Source: Combretum micranthum
Lineage: Eukaryota; Streptophyta; Magnoliopsida; Myrtales; Combretaceae
Reading direction: 5' to 3'
Length of the DNA: 64,000 nucleotides
Assembly: GCA_024138025.1 (NCBI GenBank)
Contig: JAMXBD010002255.1
Coordinates: 1 to 64,000, forward strand
Every line of letters starts with the position of its first letter. Position 1 is the first letter of the stretch. The notes under the pieces were generated by a model that saw only the letters and a program-made list of their open reading frames with translations, searched no databases and was not told the DNA's origin. Below, piece by piece: positions 48,251-60,739 of this stretch. A program made the translations under genes and the position numbers.

Positions 48251-51229
48251 TCTTCACCATCATAGCGTAACCACATAATCTAAGAACATTTCAAAGTACT
48301 TTTCCATGCTCCAAAAGGCACATGAACATGATTGATTTATGAACATTTTCTTTACACAATGTATGAAATAATGTGAGTTTAAGCATTAGTTAAGCCTTGT
48401 GCATGGACATAACACATGGTGTTTTTAGATATTCTTTGACATTATGTCTCAAAATGAAATGTTTTATAGATGTTTCATCCCATTCATGGTTCGTTTATGA
48501 TTTCTTATTCTTAGTATTTAGTTGCTTAGTTTATATTTAGGTTTTCTATTTCTTTTTTAACTAAGCTCATGAGAAACTAAGGAATACTTTACATGTATCT
48601 CAAGTTATAGATGATGATGGCACGCTACCATGACAAGGGCAGGATCTTGGGCATGCTTGGAAAAAAAAATAGTTAATTAGCATGCATAGAAAAAGTCCAA
48701 AACTCCGCTGTATCTTTGGATTTTGATTGCAATGCTAAGCTCCTATTGTTGTAATATATGTTATTGATGAGAAGTTTTGATAAATGCAATATCTTGTGGT
48801 TTTAGTTACATCCTTGTATATGAGAAAGGCCTTGTATTAAACTTAGATATCCAATAACTACATCATTTTGTTGATACCAAAGACTTTGTAAAGATGAGTT
48901 AAGCCTCACTAAGCAAGGCATGGTTGGTGCTTTGTTGTATGAGAGTAAGAAGATGGTTGCCAAGCTCTTCTTAAAAGTGTCATAAAGTCTATTTATCTTT
49001 TCTTTTTTTCTCCTTCTAAGATAAATAAACCTTTCATCGTCACTTGTTGAATCCAATATTATGATGTGACATGTGATGGGTTTAAGTTTAAATTAGTTAT
49101 GTTATTCTCTCGTATATATTTTATCCAGAAGAATTATTGGCATTTTGTGAAACATGAGAATTGATAATGTTTGCGACCTATGTAAATGTTACAAAATGCC
49201 AAAGATTTTTATTAATGTTTATTAAATGTTACTAAAGACTTGTATGATCCTTAATTTTTTTATTACAATACACTTTTGTAATAATCATGAAGCATTATTA
49301 GACACTTTGTACTGCTTTTCAAATGTTACCGAATACTTTGTATTTAGCACAACATGTGATTTCATCCACTTTTTTTGAAGCAATGATAAGCGTTATAAAT
49401 TATAAGAAAACAATTTTATATCATTCAATAAACATCATGAAACAATTTATAGTTTCGTAAAGTTAGAAAACATTAAGAAATACAATGCATTAGCACTTTT
49501 GTGATTTTTACACGTTATAAAACTTCCTTGTAATTATTTGATAATGTTTAAAACACTATAAAATATTCTTATATTGTAACTCATAAGTGTTCCAAATGAT
49601 GAACACATATTGTAATATTACAAAATCTCCAAATTAATTTACCATGCATCTATGGCAAAAAAAAAAAAAAAAAAAAAATTACCATGCATCTAATATATTA
49701 TGTATTCTATCTATATATATTACACATGGTACAATATTATATGTTATTATAACTCTAAAACTAATCGTTTCCTAACTTGGACCATCTAAATTTGGCTATA
49801 TCTTCCATTGAGGATGTGTCCAATAAGATTGTAGGGCCCCTCAATGGAAAGTGCAGCTAAATTTGAGTGGTCTTTATTTTTCGTTCTTTAATCATATAAC
49901 AAAAACAGAAAAAAAAAGTAGGAAAAAAGAAAAGAAAGAAACAAATAAGTCTAAAACTTTAGGGTTTGTGCTAAATTGAATAGTGTGTTAAATTAAGGAA
50001 GATTAAGGGGATTAACAAAGTATCTTCACTTTCTCTTTCCCGATGTCATCCTTGGGTTTTGCTTATGCAACTATCGTTTTTTTTCCCCATTCTGGTGAGC
50101 AAGTGTTTATGCTAAAGTCCAAAATACTTGGATTCAAGAGATTTCATTCGAATGACATGCTTGTTTGTAGTAAGTCTCACTGAATGGAGCATTTGCATTG
50201 AGGGGACTTAATTCGAATCTCATCGATTCGAACGATTAATTGAAGATCTTTCAAATGGAATTTTTTTAGCAATACGCTAATCAAAATGCTGGTGAGAGGC
50301 TCTAACTTCTTGAATTTAAGGCTCATTGTTAAATTCATTTTGTTCATTCAGAACTTCCAAGCAAAAGGACCTTAAATAGATTACCAATTCTTCAGAAAAT
50401 ATACTTCAAGACCTAAATTATGCACATAAATTAATCCTGCATCTTTAATCATCATTTTTTTTATTCCTATTCACTAAAAGAAAAATCAACGACATTAAAG
50501 AATGTAATATTTTGATTTTATTACATGAGTAAAATAAAAAAAAAAAAAATTCATATTGAAACTCGCAACCTTCCTTCTATAATGGAGGTATTTTCTTAAG
50601 TTATGCACAATTTAAGAGCAGCTGTTGAGTTCTCCATGGTATAATTAACAAGATACCAAAATATTTAAACAAACAATATATAGATTCCAAAGTAATTATT
50701 AAAATAAAGGATAAATTATAAAAATTTCTATCACTTGGCACCTTTGTGGATGTCTTTAGCTCACCACCAAGATAATACTTAGCTCTGAAGCTTGTTGACT
50801 CTTAAAATTAGCTTTTGAGATGAGTGCAATAGGTCCATATTAGACCGATAGGATCATCTACAAGATCTTATTGAACCCAATGATTTGGGAAAAAGGAGAT
50901 TATTGGATAATATATGTCATATATTATGTATATATATGATGTGTGAACACTAATAGAATTTTACATATATATAGTAGTAGAATGAGTAATTTTTTAAAAA
51001 ATTACTACTTATTTTTCATATGTCATATGTAGTAAATAATTACTATTAGTATTTATACATAATGTATATATAACACCTAACATGTAATATCCAGTAAATC
51101 ATTTTCCCAATTTTAATCCTATTTGACTTTGGGAAAAAAAAGACCCTTAACTAAATGATTGGTTTTTTTCCTTAGATGATTAATAAATCAAACTGCAATT
51201 GTTCGTTTAGTAGGTAGATAAGACACGCT
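48251..51229. other. gene-free stretch
   Basis: AT-rich DNA, partly perhaps 5' leader of the retroelement remnant. The minus-strand frame 48802-49056 (84 codons) is not recognised. The poly-A insertion at 49639-49692 is listed separately. Confidence 0.45.
49639..49692 (+). mobile_element. poly-A(22) flanked by perfect 14-bp direct repeats
   Basis: TTACCATGCATCTA at 49639-49652 is followed by TGGC and 22 A (49657-49678), then by the identical TTACCATGCATCTA at 49679-49692. A poly-A tail with a 14-bp target duplication is the signature of LINE-type target-primed reverse transcription. Only four non-A bases were copied. Slippage between two pre-existing repeats is the alternative. Confidence 0.6.
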
Positions 51230-51450
51230 GGGTTTGTTTCTTTCATCTTTTTTTGGTTATTTTGACATCTTATTTTATCGTTTTCAAACAGATCTTTATG
51301 AAAAAACAGATATAAATGAAAAAAAGAATATTTGTACTCATAAACAAATCAAATAGATCATATATAGATAACATATAGATAAGTTTCAGATGTAGATAAA
51401 CTACAGATAATATACAAATGAAAATCAAACAATTCAAACTGACGCTTAAT
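51230..51450 (+). repeat. dispersed repeat family R1, copy B
   Basis: Starts GGGTTTGTTTCTTTCATC, then TTTTTTTGGTTATTTTGACATC, AACAGATATAAATGAAAA and ACTCATAAACAAATCAAAT, ending near GACGCTTAA. The same order of words is seen at 60740-60940 and, inverted, at 18959-19179. It is noncoding; the minus-strand open frame over it is chance. Confidence 0.7.
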
Positions 51451-51620
51451 TTCAATTTATCAAAATGAAGACCATAAACTATTTGGTATAAACTAAAATT
51501 CCATGAATTCAAGGATACGCTGTGCTTTCTAAAATCAGTACGGCAAACCATTACATTGATTCTGCATCATCCGCAAGTGTTTGTTAGTTAACCTCATGTC
51601 TCTATTTTCAAATCCTATAC

Positions 51621-52462
51621 TAGACGTCGTCACGGTTCAGTTTGCGTCTAGAGCAGGACTCGAACTATTGGTTCTCGATTCCAAAAATGAAGAAACCGAA
51701 ATCGGACCCGTAGGAGCCGGTCTGGTTCCTGATTCCTGGTTCTTAGGAACCGCTGGTTTCCACGGTTCAGTTCCGGTTCTAGAGGAATCGGGAACCATGA
51801 AAAAAATAATAAAAAACCAATTAAATAATTTACTTAATTTAATTTAGAAAAAATATAAAATAAATTTTTAACTTGAAATAACATTAAGCCTAACAATAAT
51901 TATTCATAGTATTAGTTAAAAGAAATTTTATAATTATATATTTATTTATATATAATCACTTGCACTTTTTTAGTTGTTATATTAGCAATGTGACAGTATT
52001 AAATATTCAAGATATAAATAATTCCCAACAACAAAAAACAAAGCACACATTGTTAAGAAAAAAAGTCTACTTTGGTTAGAAGTCTGTATAAATTTAACAA
52101 TATATGATTTCAAATGTATTTATTACTTGTGTTGTTAATAATAACACATTAAATATTGTGAATAGGAAATAATTTTTTTATTATTTATGCAAAAGTAGTT
52201 TTAGATATTACAATTTTTTATAATTTTCTTTTCTTTTTTCTTTTTTTATAATTTTTATGATGTAGAACCGCATGTTCTGTCGGTTCTTGAACCGGTGGTT
52301 TGGATCATACAGTTTTTAGGGATGAAACCGTAAGGACCCGCTAGAACCGACGGATCTTTTATTGGTTCAAACCCTCCATTCCCAGGCTAGTTCCTGGTTC
52401 AGGAACCGCCGGTGGCAGGTCAGGTCGGTTCCCGGTTCGGAGCTGACCCATGATGATGCCTA
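51621..52462. mobile_element. non-autonomous hAT-like element, GGTTCC type
   Basis: The left end TAGACGTCGTCACGGTTCAG and inverted right end TAGGCATCATCATGGGTCAG match at 15 of 20 positions. Subterminal GGTTCC/GGAACC words are dense at both ends (51640-51800 and 52265-52445), while the middle is plain AT-rich. The flanking 8-mers TCCTATAC and TCTTATTA agree at only five positions, consistent with an old insertion. The interior matches the reverse complement of the element at 55787-56513. No transposase is encoded. Confidence 0.7.
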
Positions 52463-54404
52463 TCTTATTACTTCTTAAGGATCCCAAAACAAACTTGACT
52501 GCATCATTGGTTCTTAATTGAAATGATTCATTCAGATCAATCCCAAAATAAATTTTAGCAATTTGTGCTTGTAGCCTTTAATTTACTACAGCACGGACAA
52601 GAAGCTGATGAAGCACAACAATTGATTTATTTATTCTTTTAAATCCTTGTCTCATATGGGTTATTCTTCAACTAATAAGCTAGTTGGAAAAATCCATAAT
52701 GAAATGACTCTACAAGCCAAGATGTGGATATGGGTTTAAGCTTGGGCTTAATTGTCGGATCATTGATTTTGAATTTTCTTTTAATAATAATAATAATAGC
52801 TAGTAGCTCATGCACATGCAGTCAGAAAAAATCACCATCCATTTCCAACTTCAATTCTTTTCGGTTATAGAAAACCGTTCCGTCACGGGACTATACCCTA
52901 CTAATATTATATTTTAATTGTTTTTGAAAATTAGTATAAAAAAAAAAATTAATAACTTTAATCACGAATAGAATAAATTTAAATGATTAATAATATAATG
53001 AAATCAGCCCATTATAACCTAATGGTCATAGCACTGTAGAATTTTTGTTTGTTATAGTTTTTCAATTGAAAGATTGAGCTTCATTTCAAATGAAATTCTA
53101 ACATTTATGGAGGGGGAATGAGCACTTTATACCCATTTCAATTGTAATTCCGTCGGCAGGTTCGCCTGTACCACTGCTACCAAAACTAATGGAATCCCCA
53201 CCCATACTACGACATGGCCACATGCCGCATCTACCACCGCTTTGACCCAGCAACCACTGCAAAACATGTCCTTTTTTTGTTAAAATTCTATTTTAGTTAT
53301 TATTAGGTGATAAAGCCTTGTAATAATATGGCAAAAAAAAAAAAAAAACAGTCTTTTTGTATTTCAATTTAAAGATATTCTATTGTCCTATTATTAATTT
53401 TGAAGGACTAGTCCAATCTATTATTTAATGGCTCACATTATATTCAATTGTAATCGAACCACTAAAATAATGAATATTCTAATTACTATATTATTTTAAC
53501 CATTAGATGGTTGTCCCTTCAATTTAATTTAGTTATCATCACTTTTAGTATTGTCATTAGGTTTTATTATGACGAATTTTAATCTCTTTATTCTACGTAT
53601 GTTCTTATTAATTTTTTTTTTTGAATTGTGCTGAGCACATTAATTGATACTCTGGATTCTACTAATACCTTAGTTTCACAATTAAACCTGTTTCCATTAT
53701 AACTTCAAATTAAATCTGTTTCTACTTCCACTTAAACCAGTGATTGACCGTGCAACGAGACCCATAATAGTAAATTCATGGGAGAATCTAAATAACTATT
53801 TAGTTTTTATATTTTTATTGGAAAAAATTCACAAGAAGGATTTGCATTTTCGTTACTTTTGTGTTTCTAGATCTATCTATCTATCTATTATTTATTTTTT
53901 TATTTACTTTAATCATTCCAAAACTTGTATTTTTTGCTTCTTCTTCTTCTTTTGTTTACATGCATTTTTGGTATTAGGCTCTAAGGTTGCAATTAGTTGT
54001 ACGAACATGACAAGAGAAATTGGACAGTATAGTATAAGAAGTACTAAATAGAACAATTCTTTTATACCATATCTGTTATGTATGATATTGGATAAGGATT
54101 ATTATAATATTTGATATTTGATATACACAAGTACAAAACCACACATCATATTTTGATCATTATACTCTTCTATTGTAATATATATTTATTTATTTATTTA
54201 ATTCATTATATTGTTTAAGAAAGAAGAAAGCGATGGCTAGAAGTGGGGTTAGTTTCAAAATTTTTAAAATTGAAATTATTTATCCTGTTCATTTGATTTT
54301 TATACCATGGCACATATGGGACAACTTTTAAAACTTATTCTATGTCTTAATTTTTTTTTTCTTTTTCCATTTCAATAACTGATAAAAGAAACTAAATAAG
54401 GGAT
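52463..54404. other. gene-free stretch
   Basis: AT-rich intergenic DNA. A modestly GC-richer patch at about 53148-53270 is unexplained, and an A16 run lies at 53333-53348. Around 52990-53110 two words weakly resemble Pol III boxes. The 103-codon frame at 53740-54051 is AT-rich and not credible. Confidence 0.45.
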
Positions 54405-54760
54405 CGGAGATTTTATCCCGTCCTATCCTGCACCATTGGCTTTCTGCAACCAATCGCAACGCAAGAGTTTACCTATGCGCCAGGAATGTTTTTGATATTG
54501 GACTTGAATACTCGCTATTGATTCTCCAGCTACGACTTTTGAATTTGGGGTTGCGCTTCATTCCCTTCCCTTCCCTTCCCTTCCCGCAGATATAAAAAAT
54601 CGAAGCCTTTCACACGCTTATTTTTAGTCCTCCCTTTCCTGTTCTCCTATGGAAACACACACTTTTGGCTCTTCTTTAGTCTTCGTTTTCACATGTATCC
54701 GTCTAAGCAAAGTCAAAATTGGAAACCCCTCTATTGAAGGAAAGGTATAATGACTCATGT
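54405..54760 (+). promoter_or_regulatory. promoter-like island with orphan first exon (tentative)
   Basis: In otherwise AT-rich DNA this stretch has a CCAAT word (54449), a (TTCCC)n tract at about 54561-54585, a TATAAAAAA box (54591), a pyrimidine-rich leader and an ATG at 54649. The ATG opens 33 codons ending at an AAG|GTATAATG donor-like site near 54744. No following exon was found. It may be a relic of a gene start or a noncoding transcript promoter. Confidence 0.3.
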
Positions 54761-55786
54761 CAATTTGTCATGGACCTATCAAAACGTTTACCAATTTGGA
54801 CATCCACCTTTGGTTTGGCTGCTGACCTTTTTTGAGGGAAATTTGAACATCCTGTAGTTAATTTTGATAGAACTAATTTTAATAGGACTAATCCGATTAT
54901 TAATTTTGATGAAATTGATCTCATCACTATCTAACAGCTCACATCATATTTAACTGTGATTGAATTATTAAAATAAATAATATTTCAATTACAATATTTG
55001 TTTTAATAATTATATGATTCACTGGACGGACTTATTGATGGGACTGTAAAAACTTTCCATCTTTGAATATCAACTTCTAAGTAAATTTCTATGTTTCCAT
55101 CCGCTGTCTAGTCAATTATCTGATATTAAAATAAATATAATTATCTATTAAATATTTCAGTTGGGCGATTATGATTGGATTTGGATATAAATATAAAATA
55201 TTATAATCTTGACGTGACCAATCCTATTAAAAAATAAGTGAGAATGATGGAATTTTCTACATTCAAAATACTTTTTTTTTTTTTGCCATTCTTTCTATCT
55301 TTTCCATTGAGTTGGAATTTTCAAGTCTTCTATATTTGCCTGATCTTTGAAAATTTAGAATTTTAATTAATAATAGTTCTCACCTATAACGGTGATGGTC
55401 CACCACTTGAAATAATGTGTAGCAGTTTAGTCTGGGTTAGAATAATCTAGTAAGGATATCATCTCCGCCATTTGTAACACGTTACAATACCCCAGTTGTT
55501 ACTAATGAACATGGTCAATGCTTTTTATTTTCATTTTATTATGAAAAAGGAACACAACTTCTCAATACATAGTTGAAAACAAATCTTATTTGACAAAAAG
55601 GGTTGGCGTGTGAATTTATTTGCCACTAAAGATAAGCATCTGTTTTTTTAAATTATGTTTTAATTTGTTGTTTTATGTTATTCAATTCAATACGGTATGG
55701 TTATATTCATAGTTAAAACTTAAAAGTAAGTTTGATTTGCAATTTTAAAATTAAAATTTTGGCATAAGGTTAGGATGTATATAGCC
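54761..55786. other. gene-free stretch
   Basis: Nothing beyond AT-rich intergenic sequence is recognised. Confidence 0.5.
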
Positions 55787-56513
55787 TAGGCATGGTTCGA
55801 TTCCGAACCAGAACTGGACCGATTGGATGGTTCCAGAACTGGCCATGGAACCACCGGTTTCATTGTTCCTAGGCGGTTCTTTGGCCTAGAACCGGTGGAA
55901 CCGATAGTTCTATCCGGTTCCATTGAAAAAGAAGAAAAATATTAAATATATAATTATTAATATTTAAATTATTTCATATAAATAGTAAAATTTATTACTT
56001 ATTCACAATATTTAATTTATTATTATCAACAACAAATAAACATAACTTAAAATCACATATAATTAGTTTAAATAAACTTTTTCTAAAAGAAAAATTCATT
56101 TTTAATAATGTGAGACTATTTTTTACATTATAATATCTTTTTATCTTCTATATTATTTTACAATATCATAATACTAACTATAATTGATATTGAAAATGCT
56201 TTATACATATAAATGTGCTTTCTAAATAAATTTTTGAAAATTTTGGTTGAATAATGCAATACTTTTAGATCAAATAATTATTTTAACTTTAAAATTTATT
56301 TTATTAAAAATTAAAAATTATTTTTTATTTTAATTTTGTTTTAAAAGATGGTTCAACGGTTCTAAAATTGAAACCGAGAACTGGCGATTTCATGGAACCG
56401 GATCAGAACTATGAGAAGCGGTTCTAGTTCCTCAATTTTAAGACCTGGAACTAGCGGTTTCGGTTTCGATTCAAGTTTGGTTCAATTCGGTTCCGGAACG
56501 ATAACAATGTCTA
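55787..56513. mobile_element. non-autonomous hAT-like element, GGTTCC type, second copy
   Basis: The left end TAGGCATGGTTCGATTCCG and inverted right end TAGACATTGTTATCGTTCCG correspond to the right and left ends of the copy at 51621-52462. The interior (ATTCACAATATTTAAT, then CAACAACA) matches the reverse complement of that copy. A near-perfect 8-bp duplication GATGTATA/GATGTATG is present (55774-55781 and 56514-56521), with five extra bases between it and the left end. There is no coding capacity. Confidence 0.72.
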
Positions 56514-56765
56514 GATGTATGTGTCAAAGTGATTCTAAAGGATATTAGATTTGTTTCTATTCTAAACTTTAAAATTCATGTATTTATAGAATATGATGGT
56601 TCCGGTTCCGGTTCTTCAATTTTAAGACCTGGAACCGGCGGTTTTGGTTCCTGTTTGGTTTGGTTCGGTTTCGAAACCATAATGATGTCTGGATGTATGT
56701 GCCAAAGTGATTCTAAAGGATCTTAGATTCTAAACTTTAAAATATATATATTTATAGAGTATAGT
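56412..56765 (+). repeat. ~180-bp tandem duplication of hAT right end plus flank
   Basis: The right end of the element at 55787-56513 with about 80 bp of flanking DNA is repeated directly downstream. CAATTTTAAGACCTGGAAC recurs at 56433 and 56617, GATGTATGTG at 56514 and 56692, and GATTCTAAAGGAT at 56531 and 56709. Small indels change the offset from 184 to 178 and then to about 168. The second unit has only the right terminus, so the duplication followed the insertion. Confidence 0.85.
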
Positions 56766-56769
56766 ATAG

Positions 56770-58428
56770 AACGGTTTTTTTTTTTTTTGTTAGTTTCATA
56801 TGTACCCAAACACTATATCTATCTTTGCCTTTTTAAAGTGAACACCATATGATGATTGTATCTAATAATGAGTACATATAATATTGGATCATTCAATTTA
56901 TTGCTATGGTATTGGTGATTGCCATGTCCAATAGCGACAAGAAATAGTGGGATTGTTTATTAAATTTAAATGTAAAATGCATTTTTTTTAATAATGCAAT
57001 TTAATTCGTTCCTTAAAACAATCAATGTAGTTCAGCTCAAAGTAATCAATTTCGAACTAACCTAAAACAAATTGCATTGCTAAATAAATGGAAGACCAGT
57101 TAAAGCACTGTTCTATCAGTGTTTTTTTCTTCAATTACTTTTGTCAATGAAAACTATAGGTTATAAATGTTGTTTGAGATAATTAAGAAGGAAATATCAT
57201 TTTTGCATAATAAAAAAGATTGACTTTCATATTTTGTGCTTGGATTTTACCTTTTTTTACAACCAACTACTTAAAAATTTAAATTGTTAATCTGATACTC
57301 ATTTTTAAAGTAATAATTTGAATTTTTCAATTAGTACAATACTTTACATATTTTTACAAATAACTACCTTATTAGGGTATTATAAATGATTGTGAAAAAT
57401 TTATAGGGAGTAAATTGATATGTTAATTGCACAAAAGGATAAAGTTCGGACGATTAGGACATTTACCATAATAAAAACTTTTTATTTCAATAGTGCTTAA
57501 TATTAAAAAAAAAAAGTCTCTTTTTCTTTTGTTATTATCATTTTTCGTGGCCATTAACTTATTTTCCAAAACACAACTTAAGGTTTTTCAGGTTTTCTAT
57601 ACATATGAAAATTTATATTACTCATATATGCATTTGTGTGTAAACAAGTGAATATATATACAGATAAAAATTACCTTGCCATTTTGTTAGATGTGTATGC
57701 TTATCTGTCTAGTGTTTGTCTATCTATCTATCTATATATATAATTTTTGTGTGCATTTATAGAGATGGATCCTTTTTCACCAATTAGAAGGATAAGTAGA
57801 AAAACTATTTAAATTCCATTCTTTTTAGGTCTAAATGTCAATGTAGTTTTGAATGTATTTCAACTACACAAACATTCATATTCTTTAAAAAAGTTCTATA
57901 GTATATTTTTTTTAATACTATAAGTATTATATAGTTGGTAATAATCTTAGTCTAAGTGGATAAGATAACTTCACTCTCACTTATCCTTTCTTTTTCATAG
58001 TTAGCCATGTATTTTTTACTATTTGAAATTCTTTATTGATTAAGTATTGAAGTGTTTGCAATGACTAATAAGGTTACATTGATGTTTTTTAATTTACATT
58101 TGCTACTTATATGAACTAAACTTTACCTGTGGTATAGGAGGATCTATTGGGCCAACCTTAGGAGATGATTAACAAGAAATATACATTAACACATAGTAAA
58201 CCGTAAAATAAGTAAGTTTTAGGTATTAAATATGATATTTGCTTTTTATTTTATCATCTAATTCAGAATCTCATATATAAAAAAGAATCTTAACGTTTTT
58301 GAAATTTGATTTAGTTCTACTGCTTAATAATAATGATGTAAAATGAGAATTTTAATTTGATAAATTAGGCAAACAGCAAATAATGTCCTTTGGAAATAAG
58401 TGCTTCAAGTTTTCTTGGAAATGTGATT
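56770..58428. other. gene-free stretch
   Basis: AT-rich intergenic DNA with a (TATC)n/(TA)n run near 57719-57740. No coding region or transposon boundary is seen. Confidence 0.5.
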
Positions 58429-58436
58429 GCTCAGAC

Positions 58437-59326
58437 TAGGGATGTAAACGGGTCGGGTTCGGGTCGGGTCATCCTGTCCCAAACCCGACCCGATTACAAA
58501 TGGGGGTGTCCCAGAACCCGACCCGACCCGATTATTTAGGAACCCGCCCCGACCCGAACCCGACCCGTTTAATATATTACATAATTAAATGCATCATTTT
58601 ATTATTTCATTAAATTATTATTGTAGTGAGGCATGTTGAGGAGGGCAAAAATTTCAATGGAGTTGATAAAAATCCTAATTTTTATTTAAAAAAAATTAGA
58701 AAACGTTAAAGACAGGTAAAAAATTATTAAACATGAAAACTGAATATATAAGATAAAGTCAATAACTCAAGACATGTCATTGCCTAAAATTATTAGAAGA
58801 CTTACATATCTATATATATATATATATATAATACATCCAACTCATAATAATATTAATAATAATAATAATAATGACACTACACGACGATCTATATATTCTT
58901 GATTTATTTGTCATTATAAATATATAATATCTATTTTTTCTGAGAAAATTAATTTTTATACTTTGTTGTGTTGCATGAAAAAGAAATGAATTTTGAAAAA
59001 GTGGGGAAGGTTGCACATGGAAACCGATTTTCTCTGGATAATTGGTCAGTAATTATTAATTGTAAATATAATTTATATCCTATCATGTGACTCAATACAT
59101 GAATAACAAAATAATTATATGAAAAGCATCATTCAACTAATGAATAAGTAAATTCCTTAAACTAAAATTTTTAATTTTTTAAAATTAAATCGGGTCGGGT
59201 TTTCCCAACGGGTTATGAGTACAACCCAAAACCCGACCCTAAACCCTATAGGGTCTGACCCTATAGGGTTTTTAGCGGGGCGGGCGGGCGGGTACCCTAT
59301 AACGACCCGCCCCGGTTGCATCCCTA
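58437..59326. mobile_element. non-autonomous hAT-like element, GGGTCGG type
   Basis: An 890-bp element is bounded by TAGGGATGTAAAC and the inverted right end TAGGGATGCAACC. It is flanked by a perfect 8-bp duplication GCTCAGAC at 58429-58436 and 59327-59334, diagnostic of hAT transposition. Subterminal blocks are dense in GGGTCGGG/CCCGACCC (58450-58570 and 59190-59315) around an AT-rich core with TA and AAT runs near 58810-58870. It encodes no transposase; open frames crossing the right end are not genes. Confidence 0.9.
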
Positions 59327-59334
59327 GCTCAGAC

Positions 59335-60089
59335 GAAAAAAAAGTTCAATTTAGAGCTTTACAAAACCAAAATCTAAAAGCCATGACATTGTACATTTTA
59401 AGAGTAGTCAACTTTTGATTTGAATTTACAAGCAATAACATGGATTTAATTTACACATCATGGACAGAAGACAAACCTTAATTATGATATGAATGGTATT
59501 GGGTCCAATGATACACCATGGGACCATGCATCCATGATATGTGTACTTTAAAAAATAAAATATCAATAATATGATGATAAAGCGATTGAAAATATCCATA
59601 TATAAAAAGTGTGGTTGAAAGTTAAATATTAAATTTTATGCAGTAGTGATATTTAGTTGATTAGTATATATAGGTAAATATAAATATAGACATAGACAAA
59701 AGCAAATGCTTATTTAATATGAAAAGCACATAGGAAAGTAATTATTGGCATATTTCATGATATGTTTCCTCGATTTTGCCTCCATCCGTCCTATATCAAC
59801 TAAGCTGAACTGTGTACTTAGCTGGAGAAGGATTTCTCAATCAGTGCCTTACACATGGTCCCTATGAGTCCACCAATTTGGACTTCTCGTAGAATATCCT
59901 ACACAATCCCCATGGGTGCACTAATCCTGGAGGAAGATCGACCTATCAGACGTATGTTTCTCCTTATCAATGATTTAAAATCCCCCATGAATTAATGGTC
60001 ACATCCAGATTGTACAATTCTAGTGTGTCACGAACTTTTTAAATGCTTCCTAATGCAACCTCTTTTTAATTGGTAGAAGTAAGAGTAGC
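59335..60089. other. gene-free stretch
   Basis: AT-rich at first, then a more mixed part at about 59760-60060 with no sustained frame. Nothing recognised. Confidence 0.5.
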
Positions 60090-60566
60090 TATGACTTCGA
60101 TTAGTAAACAAATTAAACTTGAGTTATGATTTAGATTCATGAATAAGTTTATCTTGATTTGTAAATAGACTTGTAAATAAACATATTAACAAACTTGTGA
60201 ATAGACTTATCGGTAAATTTATGGGTTCTTTATTTATAATATATCATACATAAATAATTAAAATAATAAAAGCTAGTTTTTAGTTAATATATATGTGTAT
60301 ATATATATATATTTATCTAGTAGCTCTTGTATATTATTTTTTACTTAAGAAAATAGAAAAATAGTTACATAGATAATTTGAATTTATGCTTAAATTTCAA
60401 GCTTGATAAAAGTTCGATCAAGTTTGATAGAAACCTTAGCTTGACTGGAGCTCGATTTGTAAATAAGTTGAATTCGAGCTGAATTCTAGAATCGATAAAA
60501 GGTTTAGTAGTTTGAGCTTAAGCTTGATAATTTTTAAGTGAGTCGAGCCGCTCATTTTCAACCTTA
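60090..60566. mobile_element. truncated hAT-like element, CGAGC type
   Basis: This is a diverged relative of the element at 61144-61801. Both have GATTAGTAAAC near the left, the AATTAAAACAACAAAAACTA / AATTAAAATAATAAAAGCTA core, and a right end that reads inverted as TAAGGTTGAAAATGAGCGG. The first 50-60 bases of the left end are missing. There is no coding capacity. Confidence 0.55.
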
Positions 60567-60739
60567 ACCAAGAATTTAAATGTTGCATTGTCCTTAGGAT
60601 CGGCCTTTTAGCTATGTTTGATGATAATGATGCTTCAACTTGGTCATTTTGGTTATGATCTTAATTTGCAATTCCTTCAAAGATTTGTTTAAGTTTTCCT
60701 TGTCAACGGTTAAGATCTTGAGGTATCAACGCTAATTTA

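Noticed and set aside
51581..51847. 88-codon frame
   Set aside because: It lies across the GGTTCC-rich end of a non-autonomous hAT-like element; the Gly/Leu/Val pattern is a translation of the subterminal repeats.
53740..54051. 103-codon frame with hydrophobic stretches
   Set aside because: The hydrophobicity comes from T-rich low-complexity DNA; there is no conserved motif or gene context.
59215..59418. 67-codon frame
   Set aside because: It reads through the right end of the 58.4-kb hAT-like element and its GGGTCGG words.
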